The notes beneath the pieces are model-generated. The model did not search any database. It was not told the origin of the DNA and saw nothing but the letters and a program-made list of their open reading frames with translations. From contig CAZOKO010000048.1 in assembly GCA_964580455.1 (NCBI GenBank), positions 1 to 19,223 of the forward strand: a stretch of DNA of 19,223 nt. The letters are read 5' to 3'. The position numbers and the translations under genes were made by a program. Positions 1 to 6,617 of the stretch are shown piece by piece (position 1 is the stretch's first letter; the number at the start of each line of letters is the position of its first letter). Source of the stretch: CAZOKO01 sp964580455. GTDB taxonomy: Bacteria; Desulfobacterota; WTBG01.

Positions 1-81
1 GATTTTTCTAAATTCAATAAACATTACTTACCCATTTAAAACTTTAAAGAGCCAATTTTTTCTTGTATCATGCAAAAAAAG

Positions 82-93
82 CTTATATATAAG
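82..93. promoter_or_regulatory. Palindrome upstream of the PerR-like gene, possible autoregulatory operator
   Basis: CTTATATATAAG is a perfect 12-base palindrome ending six bases before the first ATG of the Fur/PerR-like gene. A weak promoter-like pair (TTGTAT at 63-68 and TATAAG at 88-93, spacing 19) overlaps it. Fur-family repressors commonly bind AT-rich dyads at their own promoters, so autoregulation is plausible, but the match to the longer 7-1-7 PerR box is incomplete. The proximity to the start would make the transcript nearly leaderless if this -10 is used. Confidence 0.3.
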
Positions 94-98
94 TTGTA

Positions 99-557
99 AT
101 GGGTATGAAACAGATTAGTAAAAAAACAAATAATGACTTAAAATCCAATCTGATGAGATCAACACGCCAGAGGGCTATAATAATGGAAGTCCTTAAAGGA
201 ACAACACAACATCCCACAGCAGACTGGATATATGATCGAGTGAGAGAGAAATGCCCAAATGTAAGTCTTGGAACTATATACAGGAACCTAAGTCTGCTAA
301 AGGAAAAAGGATTAATCATAGAACTTAAATATGGTAAAAATACTGCACGCTATGACGGTAATTCTGAACCTCATCACCACATTTTCTGTTTAGAATGTGG
401 AAAACTGGATGACATACATTGCAAAGTTCATCCTAACCTCACCAAAAGTGTAGAAAAAGATAGCGGATATAAAATAACAAGCCATCAACTGGAATTTAAC
501 GGTATTTGTCCAGAGTGTTTAGAAAGGGGGACTTTAAGAACAAAAAGGAGAGTCTAA
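99..557 (+). CDS. perR: PerR-like Fur family metal-dependent repressor
   Basis: 152-residue Fur-superfamily regulator: an N-terminal winged helix (about residues 15-80, with the conserved GTIYRNL recognition-helix motif) and a C-terminal metal-binding dimerisation domain with structural zinc pairs C97/C100 and C137/C140. Aligned by eye to Bacillus subtilis PerR, all five regulatory-metal ligands are kept with an offset of one: H38, D86, H92, H94 and D105. The Asp at the PerR D104 position favours a peroxide sensor over an iron-only Fur, and the many peroxide-defence genes downstream agree. An alternative ATG lies at 105; neither start has a strong ribosome-binding site. The stop is two bases before nifU, so co-transcription is likely. 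Sure of the family, less sure of PerR specificity. Confidence 0.85.
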   Translation: MGMKQISKKTNNDLKSNLMRSTRQRAIIMEVLKGTTQHPTADWIYDRVREKCPNVSLGTIYRNLSLLKEKGLIIELKYGKNTARYDGNSEPHHHIFCLECGKLDDIHCKVHPNLTKSVEKDSGYKITSHQLEFNGICPECLERGTLRTKRRV

Positions 558-559
558 TT

Positions 560-1405
560 ATGTGGGATTATTCTGAAAAAGTTAAGGAGCACTTTTTTCA
601 TCCTCGTAATGTAGGAGAAATGAAAGACCCAGATGGTGTAGGTGAGGTTGGCTCCCTTGCCTGTGGTGATGCCTTGAAGTTTATGTTCAAGCTGGATGAA
701 AACAATAAAATCAAAGAGGCGAAATTTCAAACCTTTGGTTGTGGGAGTGCAATAGCATCAGCATCAGTTCTAACCGAAATAGTAATTGGGAAAACTCTGG
801 AGGAAGCAGATAAAATTACTAATAGAGACATCGCTGACCATCTTGACGGCCTCCCACAAGAGAAGATGCACTGTTCTGTGATGGGAAGGGAAGCTTTGGA
901 ATCAGCTATTGCTAACTATAGAGGCATAGACATTAAAAAACAATTAGAAGGGGAACCCGTTTGCAAATGTTTTGGTATTACAGATAAAGAGATTGAACGC
1001 GTAGTAAAAGAAAATCGACTCAGCACCGTTTCCGAAGTAACCCATTACACCAAAGCAGGTGGGGGGTGTGAATCCTGTCATTCTAAGATTGAAGAAATCA
1101 TATCTAAAGTAGAAGGGAAAGTTAAAAAAGAGGCTGCCCCGAAAAAACCCCCTCAAAAAGAGAAATTGACTAACATCCAGCGGATGAAATTGATCGAAGA
1201 AACCATTGAAAGGGAAATACGACCTGCTTTAAGAACAGATGGGGGAGACATTGACCTGGTTGATATAGAAGGGAAAAATGTTATTGTAACACTGAGGGGT
1301 ACCTGCACTCACTGTCCAAGTTCAAATTTTACCCTGAAAGGGCTGGTTGAAGCCAAACTGAGAGAATTCGTATCCGATGATATTGAGGTGATGGTAGAAT
1401 CATGA
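560..1405 (+). CDS. nifU: NifU-type Fe-S cluster assembly scaffold, three-domain
   Basis: 281-residue scaffold that assembles Fe-S clusters using sulfur from NifS. The start at 560 is chosen because AAAGGAG lies just upstream and MWDYS is the typical NifU start; an in-frame extension to 506 would overlap the repressor gene. Three domains: IscU-like (about 1-125) with C35, C61 and C105; a BFD-like [2Fe-2S] domain (about 132-180) with C135, C137, C170 and C173; a lysine/proline-rich linker (185-203); and an Nfu-type C-terminal domain with the C249-x2-C252 motif. This full-length architecture is that of Nif-type NifU, but no nitrogenase gene is visible, so it is probably the general Fe-S scaffold, as in many anaerobes. 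It overlaps nifS by four bases (ATGA), indicating translational coupling. Confidence 0.95.
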   Translation: MWDYSEKVKEHFFHPRNVGEMKDPDGVGEVGSLACGDALKFMFKLDENNKIKEAKFQTFGCGSAIASASVLTEIVIGKTLEEADKITNRDIADHLDGLPQEKMHCSVMGREALESAIANYRGIDIKKQLEGEPVCKCFGITDKEIERVVKENRLSTVSEVTHYTKAGGGCESCHSKIEEIISKVEGKVKKEAAPKKPPQKEKLTNIQRMKLIEETIEREIRPALRTDGGDIDLVDIEGKNVIVTLRGTCTHCPSSNFTLKGLVEAKLREFVSDDIEVMVES

Positions 1406-2559
1406 GGAATGTATATGCAGACAATAATGCTACTACCAGAGTGGCACCAGAGGTTGTCGAAGAAATGCTTCCCTACTTCTCTGAACTATACGGCAATCCT
1501 TCCAGCATGCACTACTTCGGTGGTCAGGTGGAAAAGAAGGTAATAGAAGCAAGGGGAAAGATAGCCAGTTTACTTAATTGTGACCCATCTGAAATTATTT
1601 TTACCAGCTGTGGCACAGAAAGTGACAGCACTGCTATACAAGGGACTCTGGGATCTTATCCAGACAAGAAACACATTGTAACTACCAGGGTGGAACATCC
1701 TGCTGTCTTAAACCTGTGCCGTCACTTGAGTAAAAATGGTCATAAATTAACTGAGATCTCTGTAGATAAAAAAGGAAACCTTAATTTAGACGAACTGGAA
1801 AAAGCAATAGGTGACAACACTGCTATTGTCAGTATCATGTATGCCAATAATGAGACAGGTGTTATTTTTCCCATAGAAAAAATTGGAGAGATTGTTAAGA
1901 GCAAAGGTGCCGTTTTTCACTGTGATGCAGTCCAGGCTACGGGAAAAATTCCACTTGATATGAGCAAAAGCACAATTGACCTCCTTTCCCTCTCAGGTCA
2001 TAAGCTTCATGCTCCCAAGGGAATCGGGGCATTATACATCAGGAAAGGCACCAAGCTAACCCCCCTCATCATAGGTGGTCATCAGGAAGGTGGGCGGAGA
2101 GCTGGGACGGAAAATGTTCCTTACATCATTGGATTAGGGAAAGCATCGGAGCTTGCTCTCAACCATATGGAAGATGGAAATACGCGGTTAAAGACACTGA
2201 GAGACAGATTAGAAGACGAACTGCTTAAGAGTTGTTCTAATAGACAGGTGAATGGAGATCGTAAACACCGGTTGCCTAATACCACGAATATAAGTTTTGA
2301 ATATGTGGAAGGTGAAGCAATTCTTCTAATGTTAAGCGAAAAAGGCATTGCTGCTTCCTCGGGCTCTGCCTGCACATCGGGTTCACTTGAGCCTTCACAT
2401 GTACTCAGGGCTATGGGCATCCCCTTTACCTTTGTTCATGGCTCGCTCAGGCTGAGTTTAAGCAGATATAATACAGATGAGGATATCGACTATATCATTG
2501 AGCATCTACCACCCATTATAAAAAGATTGAGAGAGATCTCACCTTTTGGGAAAGGCTAA
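1402..2559 (+). CDS. nifS: Cysteine desulfurase NifS/IscS
   Basis: 385-residue pyridoxal phosphate enzyme that removes sulfur from L-cysteine as an enzyme-bound persulfide and passes it to NifU. Visible hallmarks are the N-terminal YADNNATT, the PLP lysine K201 in the LSGHKLHAPKG context, and the catalytic cysteine C324 in SSGSACTSGS, on the longer loop typical of class I (NifS/IscS) enzymes. Length is normal for NifS. The ATG overlaps the nifU stop (ATGA), and the serine acetyltransferase gene begins six bases after the stop, so the three genes form one tight operon. Confidence 0.96.
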   Translation: MRNVYADNNATTRVAPEVVEEMLPYFSELYGNPSSMHYFGGQVEKKVIEARGKIASLLNCDPSEIIFTSCGTESDSTAIQGTLGSYPDKKHIVTTRVEHPAVLNLCRHLSKNGHKLTEISVDKKGNLNLDELEKAIGDNTAIVSIMYANNETGVIFPIEKIGEIVKSKGAVFHCDAVQATGKIPLDMSKSTIDLLSLSGHKLHAPKGIGALYIRKGTKLTPLIIGGHQEGGRRAGTENVPYIIGLGKASELALNHMEDGNTRLKTLRDRLEDELLKSCSNRQVNGDRKHRLPNTTNISFEYVEGEAILLMLSEKGIAASSGSACTSGSLEPSHVLRAMGIPFTFVHGSLRLSLSRYNTDEDIDYIIEHLPPIIKRLREISPFGKG

Positions 2560-2565
2560 AGATAA

Positions 2566-3465
2566 ATGCCGAAGACCAAATTACCCCAGATCATTGGAAA
2601 GATTGTAGACACTTATGACAGGGAAGATGGAATCAATCACATAGAAGGCCCAAACCTTCCATCACGTGATATGATTGTAGATATTACAACTAATTTTTTA
2701 GATGTTCTCTTTCCTGGTTATTATGAAAAGAAGGAGCTTTCCAGGGGGGATCTTACCTACTACATCTGGGAAAAGATTGCTTTTATATATCACCATCTTT
2801 CAAGAGAAAATTTCAAAAGTTTAAAGTCAGTTTACGGCAAACAGGAAGATGACAGGAAACTTACCGAGAGATCCATTGAGATTACGTTTTCCATATTGAA
2901 TAAAATACCAGAAATACGCGATAAATTGCGTGGCGATATCAGTGCAGCTTTTGAGGGAGATCCTGCTGCAAAGAGTTTGGACGAAATAATCTTAAGTTAC
3001 CCCGGCGCAGAGGCAATTGCTGTCTATCGTGTAGCACATGAAATTCATTTGCTAATGGTACCCTTTATTCCAAGGATTATGACGGAATATGCACACAGCA
3101 AAACAGGCATTGATATACATCCTGGTGCTACTATAGGAGAACATTTCTTTATTGATCATGGTACAGGTGTTGTAATTGGCGAAACTACTGAAATTGGTAA
3201 TAATGTGAGAATTTATCAGGGAGTCACGTTGGGAGCACTCAGTATAAAGAAGGATGCCTCAGGTAATATTGCAAGAGGGGGGAAACGCCATCCTACTATA
3301 AAAGACAATGTCATCATTTATGCTGGCGCTACCATTTTAGGCGGCGAAACAGTCGTTGGTGAAGACTCTGTCATTGGCGGTAGTGTCTGGCTGACAGAAT
3401 CTGTGCCACCCTGTACTATCTTAATCAACAAACTACCTGAACTAACTCAAAAGAAAATATGTTAA
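2566..3465 (+). CDS. cysE: Serine O-acetyltransferase, extended EpsC-like type
   Basis: 299-residue enzyme that makes O-acetyl-L-serine, the precursor of cysteine, from serine and acetyl-CoA. The C-terminal third is a left-handed beta-helix of hexapeptide repeats. It includes HPGATIG with H185 and the motif around D197/H198 (FIDHGTGVVIGET), which match the E. coli CysE active-site region. The N-terminal alpha-helical part is longer than in E. coli CysE, as in EpsC-like forms found in anaerobes. Placed directly after nifS, it probably boosts cysteine supply for the desulfurase. The ribosome-binding site is weak, consistent with coupling to nifS. No O-acetylserine sulfhydrylase is in the window. 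Confidence 0.93.
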   Translation: MPKTKLPQIIGKIVDTYDREDGINHIEGPNLPSRDMIVDITTNFLDVLFPGYYEKKELSRGDLTYYIWEKIAFIYHHLSRENFKSLKSVYGKQEDDRKLTERSIEITFSILNKIPEIRDKLRGDISAAFEGDPAAKSLDEIILSYPGAEAIAVYRVAHEIHLLMVPFIPRIMTEYAHSKTGIDIHPGATIGEHFFIDHGTGVVIGETTEIGNNVRIYQGVTLGALSIKKDASGNIARGGKRHPTIKDNVIIYAGATILGGETVVGEDSVIGGSVWLTESVPPCTILINKLPELTQKKIC

Positions 3466-3498
3466 GAACAAATTGGGGAATAGAAAGGAGGCGATACC

Positions 3499-3666
3499 AT
3501 GACCTGGTTTAAATGTTCAAAATGTGGGTATACACTAGAAACAGATACTCCTCCCGAGGAATGTCCATCTTGTAAGGAAAGATGTGTTTTTATTGACACT
3601 ACCTGCTACACTCCTGAATGCGGAGGTCCTGGCAACATCGATCCAAAAATAAAAGGATCTGAGTGA
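3499..3666 (+). CDS. Rubredoxin-like small protein, RCKP type
   Basis: 55-residue protein preceded by AAAGGAGG. The N-terminal half has the rubredoxin-type metal knuckles CSKCGY (C6, C9) and CPSC (C22, C25). The second half carries three further cysteines (C29, C36, C41) in ERC, TCYTPEC and an ending GGPGNIDP. From memory this matches the small RCKP-type rubredoxin-like domain proteins of anaerobes, probably an electron carrier or iron/zinc protein; the physiological partner is unknown. It starts a run of very small redox genes after cysE. The stop lies within a 12-base perfect tandem duplication (3658-3681). Confidence 0.85.
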   Translation: MTWFKCSKCGYTLETDTPPEECPSCKERCVFIDTTCYTPECGGPGNIDPKIKGSE

Positions 3667-3719
3667 ACTTCTGAGTGAACTATTTACCATAATGAATTTA
3701 GAAAGGGGGTATCTATTCT

Positions 3720-3866
3720 ATGCAAAAAGTAATATGTCCGGTATGTGATGCAGAGTTTGATTTGCCAGAGGGGGCAAAAGAAGGAGATAACGTAACCTGC
3801 CCTATCTGTGGTGCTGAACTCAAATTGGTAAAAGAAGATGGTAAAATAAAAGCTGTCACCGCATAA
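3720..3866 (+). CDS. LysW-like zinc-ribbon mini-protein
   Basis: 48-residue protein with two zinc-ribbon knuckles, CPVC (C6, C9) and CPIC (C27, C30), joined by the FDLPEGAKEGD segment that closely resembles LysW, the amino-group carrier of lysine/arginine synthesis. True LysW proteins end in an acidic EDWGE-type tail whose terminal Glu carries the substrate; this one ends KIKAVTA and lacks it. A carrier role is therefore unlikely and the function is unknown. A purine-rich ribosome-binding site (GAAAGGGGG) lies about ten bases upstream. It sits between the RCKP rubredoxin-like gene and the seleno-glutaredoxin gene. Confidence 0.75.
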   Translation: MQKVICPVCDAEFDLPEGAKEGDNVTCPICGAELKLVKEDGKIKAVTA

Positions 3867-3892
3867 CCACCATTATAGAGGAGGTTAAATCC

Positions 3893-4129
3893 ATGGCAAA
3901 CATTAAAATCTATTCACTCCCTGCCTGACCTCATTGCCACCATGCGAAGGAGTTTCTTTCGAAAAAGAATCTAGACTTCACAGATTTCAATGTAGCTGAG
4001 GATAAAACAGCAAGGGATGAAATGATATCATTAACCAATCAGAGGTCTGTTCCTGTAATCGTTATTGACGAACAAATCATAGTTGGCTTCGATCAGCAAA
4101 AAATAGATGAAGCACTATCAAAACAATAA
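3893..4129 (+). CDS. Selenocysteine-containing glutaredoxin-like protein (UGA read-through)
   Basis: 78 codons with one in-frame TGA at codon 12 (3926-3928), which becomes selenocysteine at the place of the first catalytic cysteine: LPA-U-PHC, where relatives have CPxC. The reading frame continues with a full small glutaredoxin/NrdH-like fold: KIYSL first strand, AKEFLSKKN helix, SVPVIVIDEQIIVGFD with the cis-proline P54 and the following Gly-Phe-Asp, and a last helix ending at TAA. An excellent ribosome-binding site (AGAGGAGGT) precedes the ATG. A hairpin fitting the bacterial SECIS pattern starts 16 bases after the TGA. It probably acts as a cytoplasmic thiol/selenol oxidoreductase. Alternatives are a nonsense mutation or sequencing error, but the intact frame on both sides and the hairpin argue for selenocysteine. 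Standard gene callers would truncate or skip it. Confidence 0.88.
3945..3961 (+). promoter_or_regulatory. Candidate bacterial SECIS hairpin
   Basis: CGAAGG (3945-3950) pairs with CTTTCG (3956-3961) through six base pairs including one G-U, leaving a five-base loop AGTTT. The loop has G at its second position and starts 22 bases after the UGA at 3926-3928. From memory, bacterial SECIS elements have a G among the first two loop bases and a loop starting about 16-37 bases after the UGA; this hairpin satisfies both. It would bind SelB to direct selenocysteine insertion. Confidence 0.75.
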
Positions 4130-4152
4130 TATTGTGCAGAAAGGAGATGAAA

Positions 4153-4488
4153 ATGAAAAAGCTAATTCTAACCACAGTTTGTTCAATGTTTTTACTTTCT
4201 TTTATAATAGTGCTACCAGGAGTTATAGCACAAACAAAAGTAGCGCCTCCCAAAGATGACCCCCACAAAAAGCTACTGTTGGAAACTAAATGTCAAAAGT
4301 GTCATTCGCTGGAAAAAATAAAAGAAGCACATCTAACTAAAGAGAAGGCAAAAGAAGTGGTAGAAAAGATGAGGAATAAGAAAGGTGCAAACATATCAAA
4401 AGACGAAGCAACTCAAATTTATGAATATTTAGGAGAATACTTTCTCATAGCACCAAGCCCACCTGTCGTACCAGCACCTATAAGATAA
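4153..4488 (+). CDS. Small periplasmic monoheme cytochrome c
   Basis: 111-residue exported electron carrier. The start at 4153 gives a standard signal peptide (MKK, a hydrophobic stretch to about residue 23, likely cleavage near VIAQ) six bases after GGAG; ATG 4147 or TTG 4132 in the same frame are less likely. One heme-binding motif, CQKCH, follows the mature N-terminus. The segment VEKMRNKKG-x-ISKDEA-x-IYEYL is the usual C-terminal half of small class I cytochromes, with its Met the likely axial ligand. The tail is proline-rich (PSPPVVPAPI). It lies between the seleno-glutaredoxin and rubrerythrin genes with short gaps, although its product is periplasmic while theirs are cytoplasmic. Its redox partner cannot be told from sequence. 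Confidence 0.88.
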   Translation: MKKLILTTVCSMFLLSFIIVLPGVIAQTKVAPPKDDPHKKLLLETKCQKCHSLEKIKEAHLTKEKAKEVVEKMRNKKGANISKDEATQIYEYLGEYFLIAPSPPVVPAPIR

Positions 4489-4510
4489 TGAAAGGAGTAA
4501 AAGAGTTATT

Positions 4511-5083
4511 ATGAAATTAAAAGGTAGTAAAACAGAAAAGAATCTCCTGGCTTCTTTTGCAGGAGAATCTCAAGCCAGGAACCGCTATGCCTATTTTTCC
4601 AGTGTAGCAAGGAAAGCAGGCTTCGAGCAGATATCTGCTATATTCTCAAAAACTGCTGAAAACGAGAAAGAGCATGCCAAGAGGTTTTTCAAGTTTTTAG
4701 AAGGTGGGGAAGTAGAGATTACAGCAAGTTATCCAGCAGGAGTTATAGGAGACACCGCAGCAAATCTGGAAGCTGCAGCATCAGGGGAAAATCTTGAATG
4801 GACAAAACTTTATCCTGAAGGAGAAAGAGTTGCACGTGAAGAAGGATTCAGTGAAATAGCAGACGTCTTTAAAGAAATAGCAGAAGTGGAAGAACAGCAT
4901 GAAAAACGATACAGAAAATTGCTCAAAAATATAAAAGAGGACAAAGTATTCAAGAAAGATACCGTGGTTAAATGGGAATGCCGTAATTGCGGTTATGTCC
5001 ATGAGGGAAAAGAAGCACCCACAAAGTGCCCAGCCTGTGCACATCCTCAAAGTTATTTTGAACTGTTAAGTGAAAATTACTAA
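4511..5083 (+). CDS. rbr: Rubrerythrin (peroxide reductase)
   Basis: 190-residue classical rubrerythrin that reduces hydrogen peroxide to water in the cytoplasm of anaerobes. The N-terminal four-helix bundle carries the diiron ligands: a Glu in helix A (GES, about residue 19), the ExxH motif at E52-H55, a Glu near 93, and a second ExxH at E127-H130. The C-terminal rubredoxin domain has C157/C160 (CRNCGY) and C173/C176 (CPAC). Length and domain order are typical. Start ATG follows AAAGGAG. Rubredoxin-like proteins next door could feed electrons to it. It is a typical PerR-regulon member, but no clear box was seen immediately upstream, so it may be transcribed with the preceding small genes. 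Confidence 0.96.
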   Translation: MKLKGSKTEKNLLASFAGESQARNRYAYFSSVARKAGFEQISAIFSKTAENEKEHAKRFFKFLEGGEVEITASYPAGVIGDTAANLEAAASGENLEWTKLYPEGERVAREEGFSEIADVFKEIAEVEEQHEKRYRKLLKNIKEDKVFKKDTVVKWECRNCGYVHEGKEAPTKCPACAHPQSYFELLSENY

Positions 5084-5130
5084 AGATAAAGGTATTAAAA
5101 AGACCCCTAACAGTCTCTGCAATCCCTTGA

Positions 5131-5208
5131 AATTGCTTCGCTATCACTCGCAATAACATTCCTCGCCATTGCGAGGAGCCTGCCTTTGGTAGATGACGAA
5201 GCAATCTC
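5131..5208. repeat. Inverted pair of an ATTGCTTCG/CGAAGCAAT dispersed repeat
   Basis: The left arm (5131-5160) begins AATTGCTTCG and runs to CGCAATAACAT. The right arm (5167-5208) begins CATTGCGAGGAG and ends GACGAAGCAATCTC. The two are diverged copies of one unit facing each other. A third copy is at 14228-14262. I recognise similar CATTGCGAGG...GAAGCAATCTC units from intergenic spacers of many environmental bacteria; they look like short non-coding palindromic repeats. No gene was seen in 5084-5311. Confidence 0.7.
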
Positions 5209-5242
5209 TTTATTTTACAATTATTACTCAGTGAATTAATTG

Positions 5243-5283
5243 TCCTCCCCCCTTTAGCAAAGGTGGGAAAGGGGGGCTAAATA
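5243..5283. repeat. Poly-C/poly-G hairpin repeat (CCCCCCTTT...AAAGGGGGG)
   Basis: CCCCCCTTT (5247-5255) pairs perfectly with AAAGGGGGG (5268-5276) over nine base pairs with a 12-base loop, and is followed by CTAAAT. There is no T run after it, so it is a poor Rho-independent terminator. The wording resembles another widely dispersed intergenic repeat type. It lies 28 bases before the membrane peptidase gene and could hinder read-through from rubrerythrin. Confidence 0.55.
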
Positions 5284-5311
5284 ATACTCGAAAAAAAAGG
5301 TAATGTACTAA

Positions 5312-6439
5312 ATGCGTAATTCCTGGCGTTTAGGTAAAGTCTTTGGCATAGAGATATACATCGATTCCAGCTGGCTCATTATTTTTGCACTTGTCACCTG
5401 GACACTTGCTGGACAGTACTTTCCTTCTCAAAATCCAAACTGGCCATTATTGCTCAATTGGTTTTTGGGAATCATTGCAAGTATCCTTTTTTTTGCCTCA
5501 GTCTTAGCCCATGAACTTTCCCACTCTATTGTAGCTATTCAACAGGGTGAAAAAGTAAGAAACATCACCCTCTTTATCTTTGGTGGAGTAGCTCAAATTG
5601 CTGAAGAACCTGATAAGCCTCTCAAAGAATTTCTGATTGCATTTGCTGGACCTCTGGCCAGTATTGCTATCGGTATCATCTCAGGTGCTGCATGGTGGTT
5701 CATTCATGAAGTCAGCATACCCTTAGCTTCCATCTTTCGCTATCTTGGCATAATCAACATTGCTCTTGCTGTCTTTAATTTGATACCTGGGTTTCCATTA
5801 GACGGTGGCCGCATTTTGAGAGCTACAATCTGGGGATTCACAAAAAATTTAAAATTGGCAACCAGGATTGCCTCCTTCAGTGGCAAATTGGTAGCCTTTC
5901 TTCTCATAATCTGGGGCATCAGGCTAATCTTCTCAGGATTAACCTTAAATGGTATCTGGATGATATTCATCGGCTGGTTTTTATATAACGCTGCAACCAG
6001 CAGCTATCGTCATCTCCTGATTAAAGATGCATTACGTGAAGTTAAAGTTGAAGATCTGATGATTACCAATTTTGATACCGTTCCTCCGGATTTGAGCATT
6101 CAAAAGCTTGTAGATGAGTTTATTTTACGCCATCGTGATCGTGGATTTTTAGTGATTGAAGGAGGACTGGTACAGGGCATCGTCTGTTTAGATGATATTA
6201 AAAAAATGCCAAGAGAACGATGGGCTAATACAACAATCAGGGAGATTATGATTACGAAGAACCAGCTTGAAAAGGTCTCTCCAGGAGATGATGCAGGTGT
6301 TGCTCTGGCGAAACTGACTGCTAAAAACATACACCAAATCCCTGTGGTACAGGAAAACAGAGTAAAGGGAATCTTAAGACGCAATGATATTCTAAACTAT
6401 CTCCAGTTACATTCTGATTTAGTAGTTAAATCCCGTTAG
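5312..6439 (+). CDS. Site-2-protease-like intramembrane metallopeptidase (M50) with CBS domains
   Basis: 375-residue integral membrane protein of the SpoIVFB/S2P M50B family. Several hydrophobic helices fill the first 230 residues. The zinc-binding HELSH motif (H67, E68, H71) lies in one helix and the third ligand region NLIPGFPLDGGR (D164) in a later one. The C-terminal cytoplasmic part (about 245-370) has two CBS repeats, which usually sense adenine nucleotides. Such proteases cleave membrane-anchored regulators within the bilayer; the substrate is unknown here and no sigma or anti-sigma gene is adjacent. It stands alone between repeat-bearing spacers. No ribosome-binding site better than AAAAAAGG is visible upstream. 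Confidence 0.92.
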   Translation: MRNSWRLGKVFGIEIYIDSSWLIIFALVTWTLAGQYFPSQNPNWPLLLNWFLGIIASILFFASVLAHELSHSIVAIQQGEKVRNITLFIFGGVAQIAEEPDKPLKEFLIAFAGPLASIAIGIISGAAWWFIHEVSIPLASIFRYLGIINIALAVFNLIPGFPLDGGRILRATIWGFTKNLKLATRIASFSGKLVAFLLIIWGIRLIFSGLTLNGIWMIFIGWFLYNAATSSYRHLLIKDALREVKVEDLMITNFDTVPPDLSIQKLVDEFILRHRDRGFLVIEGGLVQGIVCLDDIKKMPRERWANTTIREIMITKNQLEKVSPGDDAGVALAKLTAKNIHQIPVVQENRVKGILRRNDILNYLQLHSDLVVKSR

Positions 6440-6445
6440 AGTAAA

Positions 6446-6470
6446 TAACCACGAAACACACGAAGAATGA
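6446..6470. repeat. Relic of an AACCACGAAACACACGAA-type dispersed repeat
   Basis: The spacer after the peptidase gene contains AACCACGAAACACACGAAGAA, which matches by memory a short motif (ACCACGAA-xx-ACACGAA) common in non-coding DNA of many environmental bacteria. It appears once here. The rest of the 178-base spacer before 6618 holds no gene I can support. Confidence 0.4.
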
Positions 6471-6617
6471 AACTAAACCTTGCTAAAAAAAACAACATCT
6501 TACAAGTTACTTCTACAGATAAGTACACTGTGCTTCCCATGTTAAATAGTAAATGTCTAAACAGTGAATCTGTAGTTTATTTTGGCACTACACTAAAGAC
6601 AATAGGAGGGCATAAAT

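Noticed and set aside
506..559. Upstream extension of NifU to 506
   Set aside because: It overlaps the PerR-like gene and lacks homology; ATG 560 with AAAGGAG gives the standard NifU start.
3893..3928. Reading the glutaredoxin-like gene as a pseudogene broken by a nonsense mutation
   Set aside because: The only stop lies exactly at the catalytic Cys codon, the remainder is undamaged, and a SECIS-like hairpin is in the right place.
5247..5276. CCCCCCTTT/AAAGGGGGG hairpin as a Rho-independent terminator for rubrerythrin
   Set aside because: No T run follows on either strand, and the text looks like a dispersed repeat.
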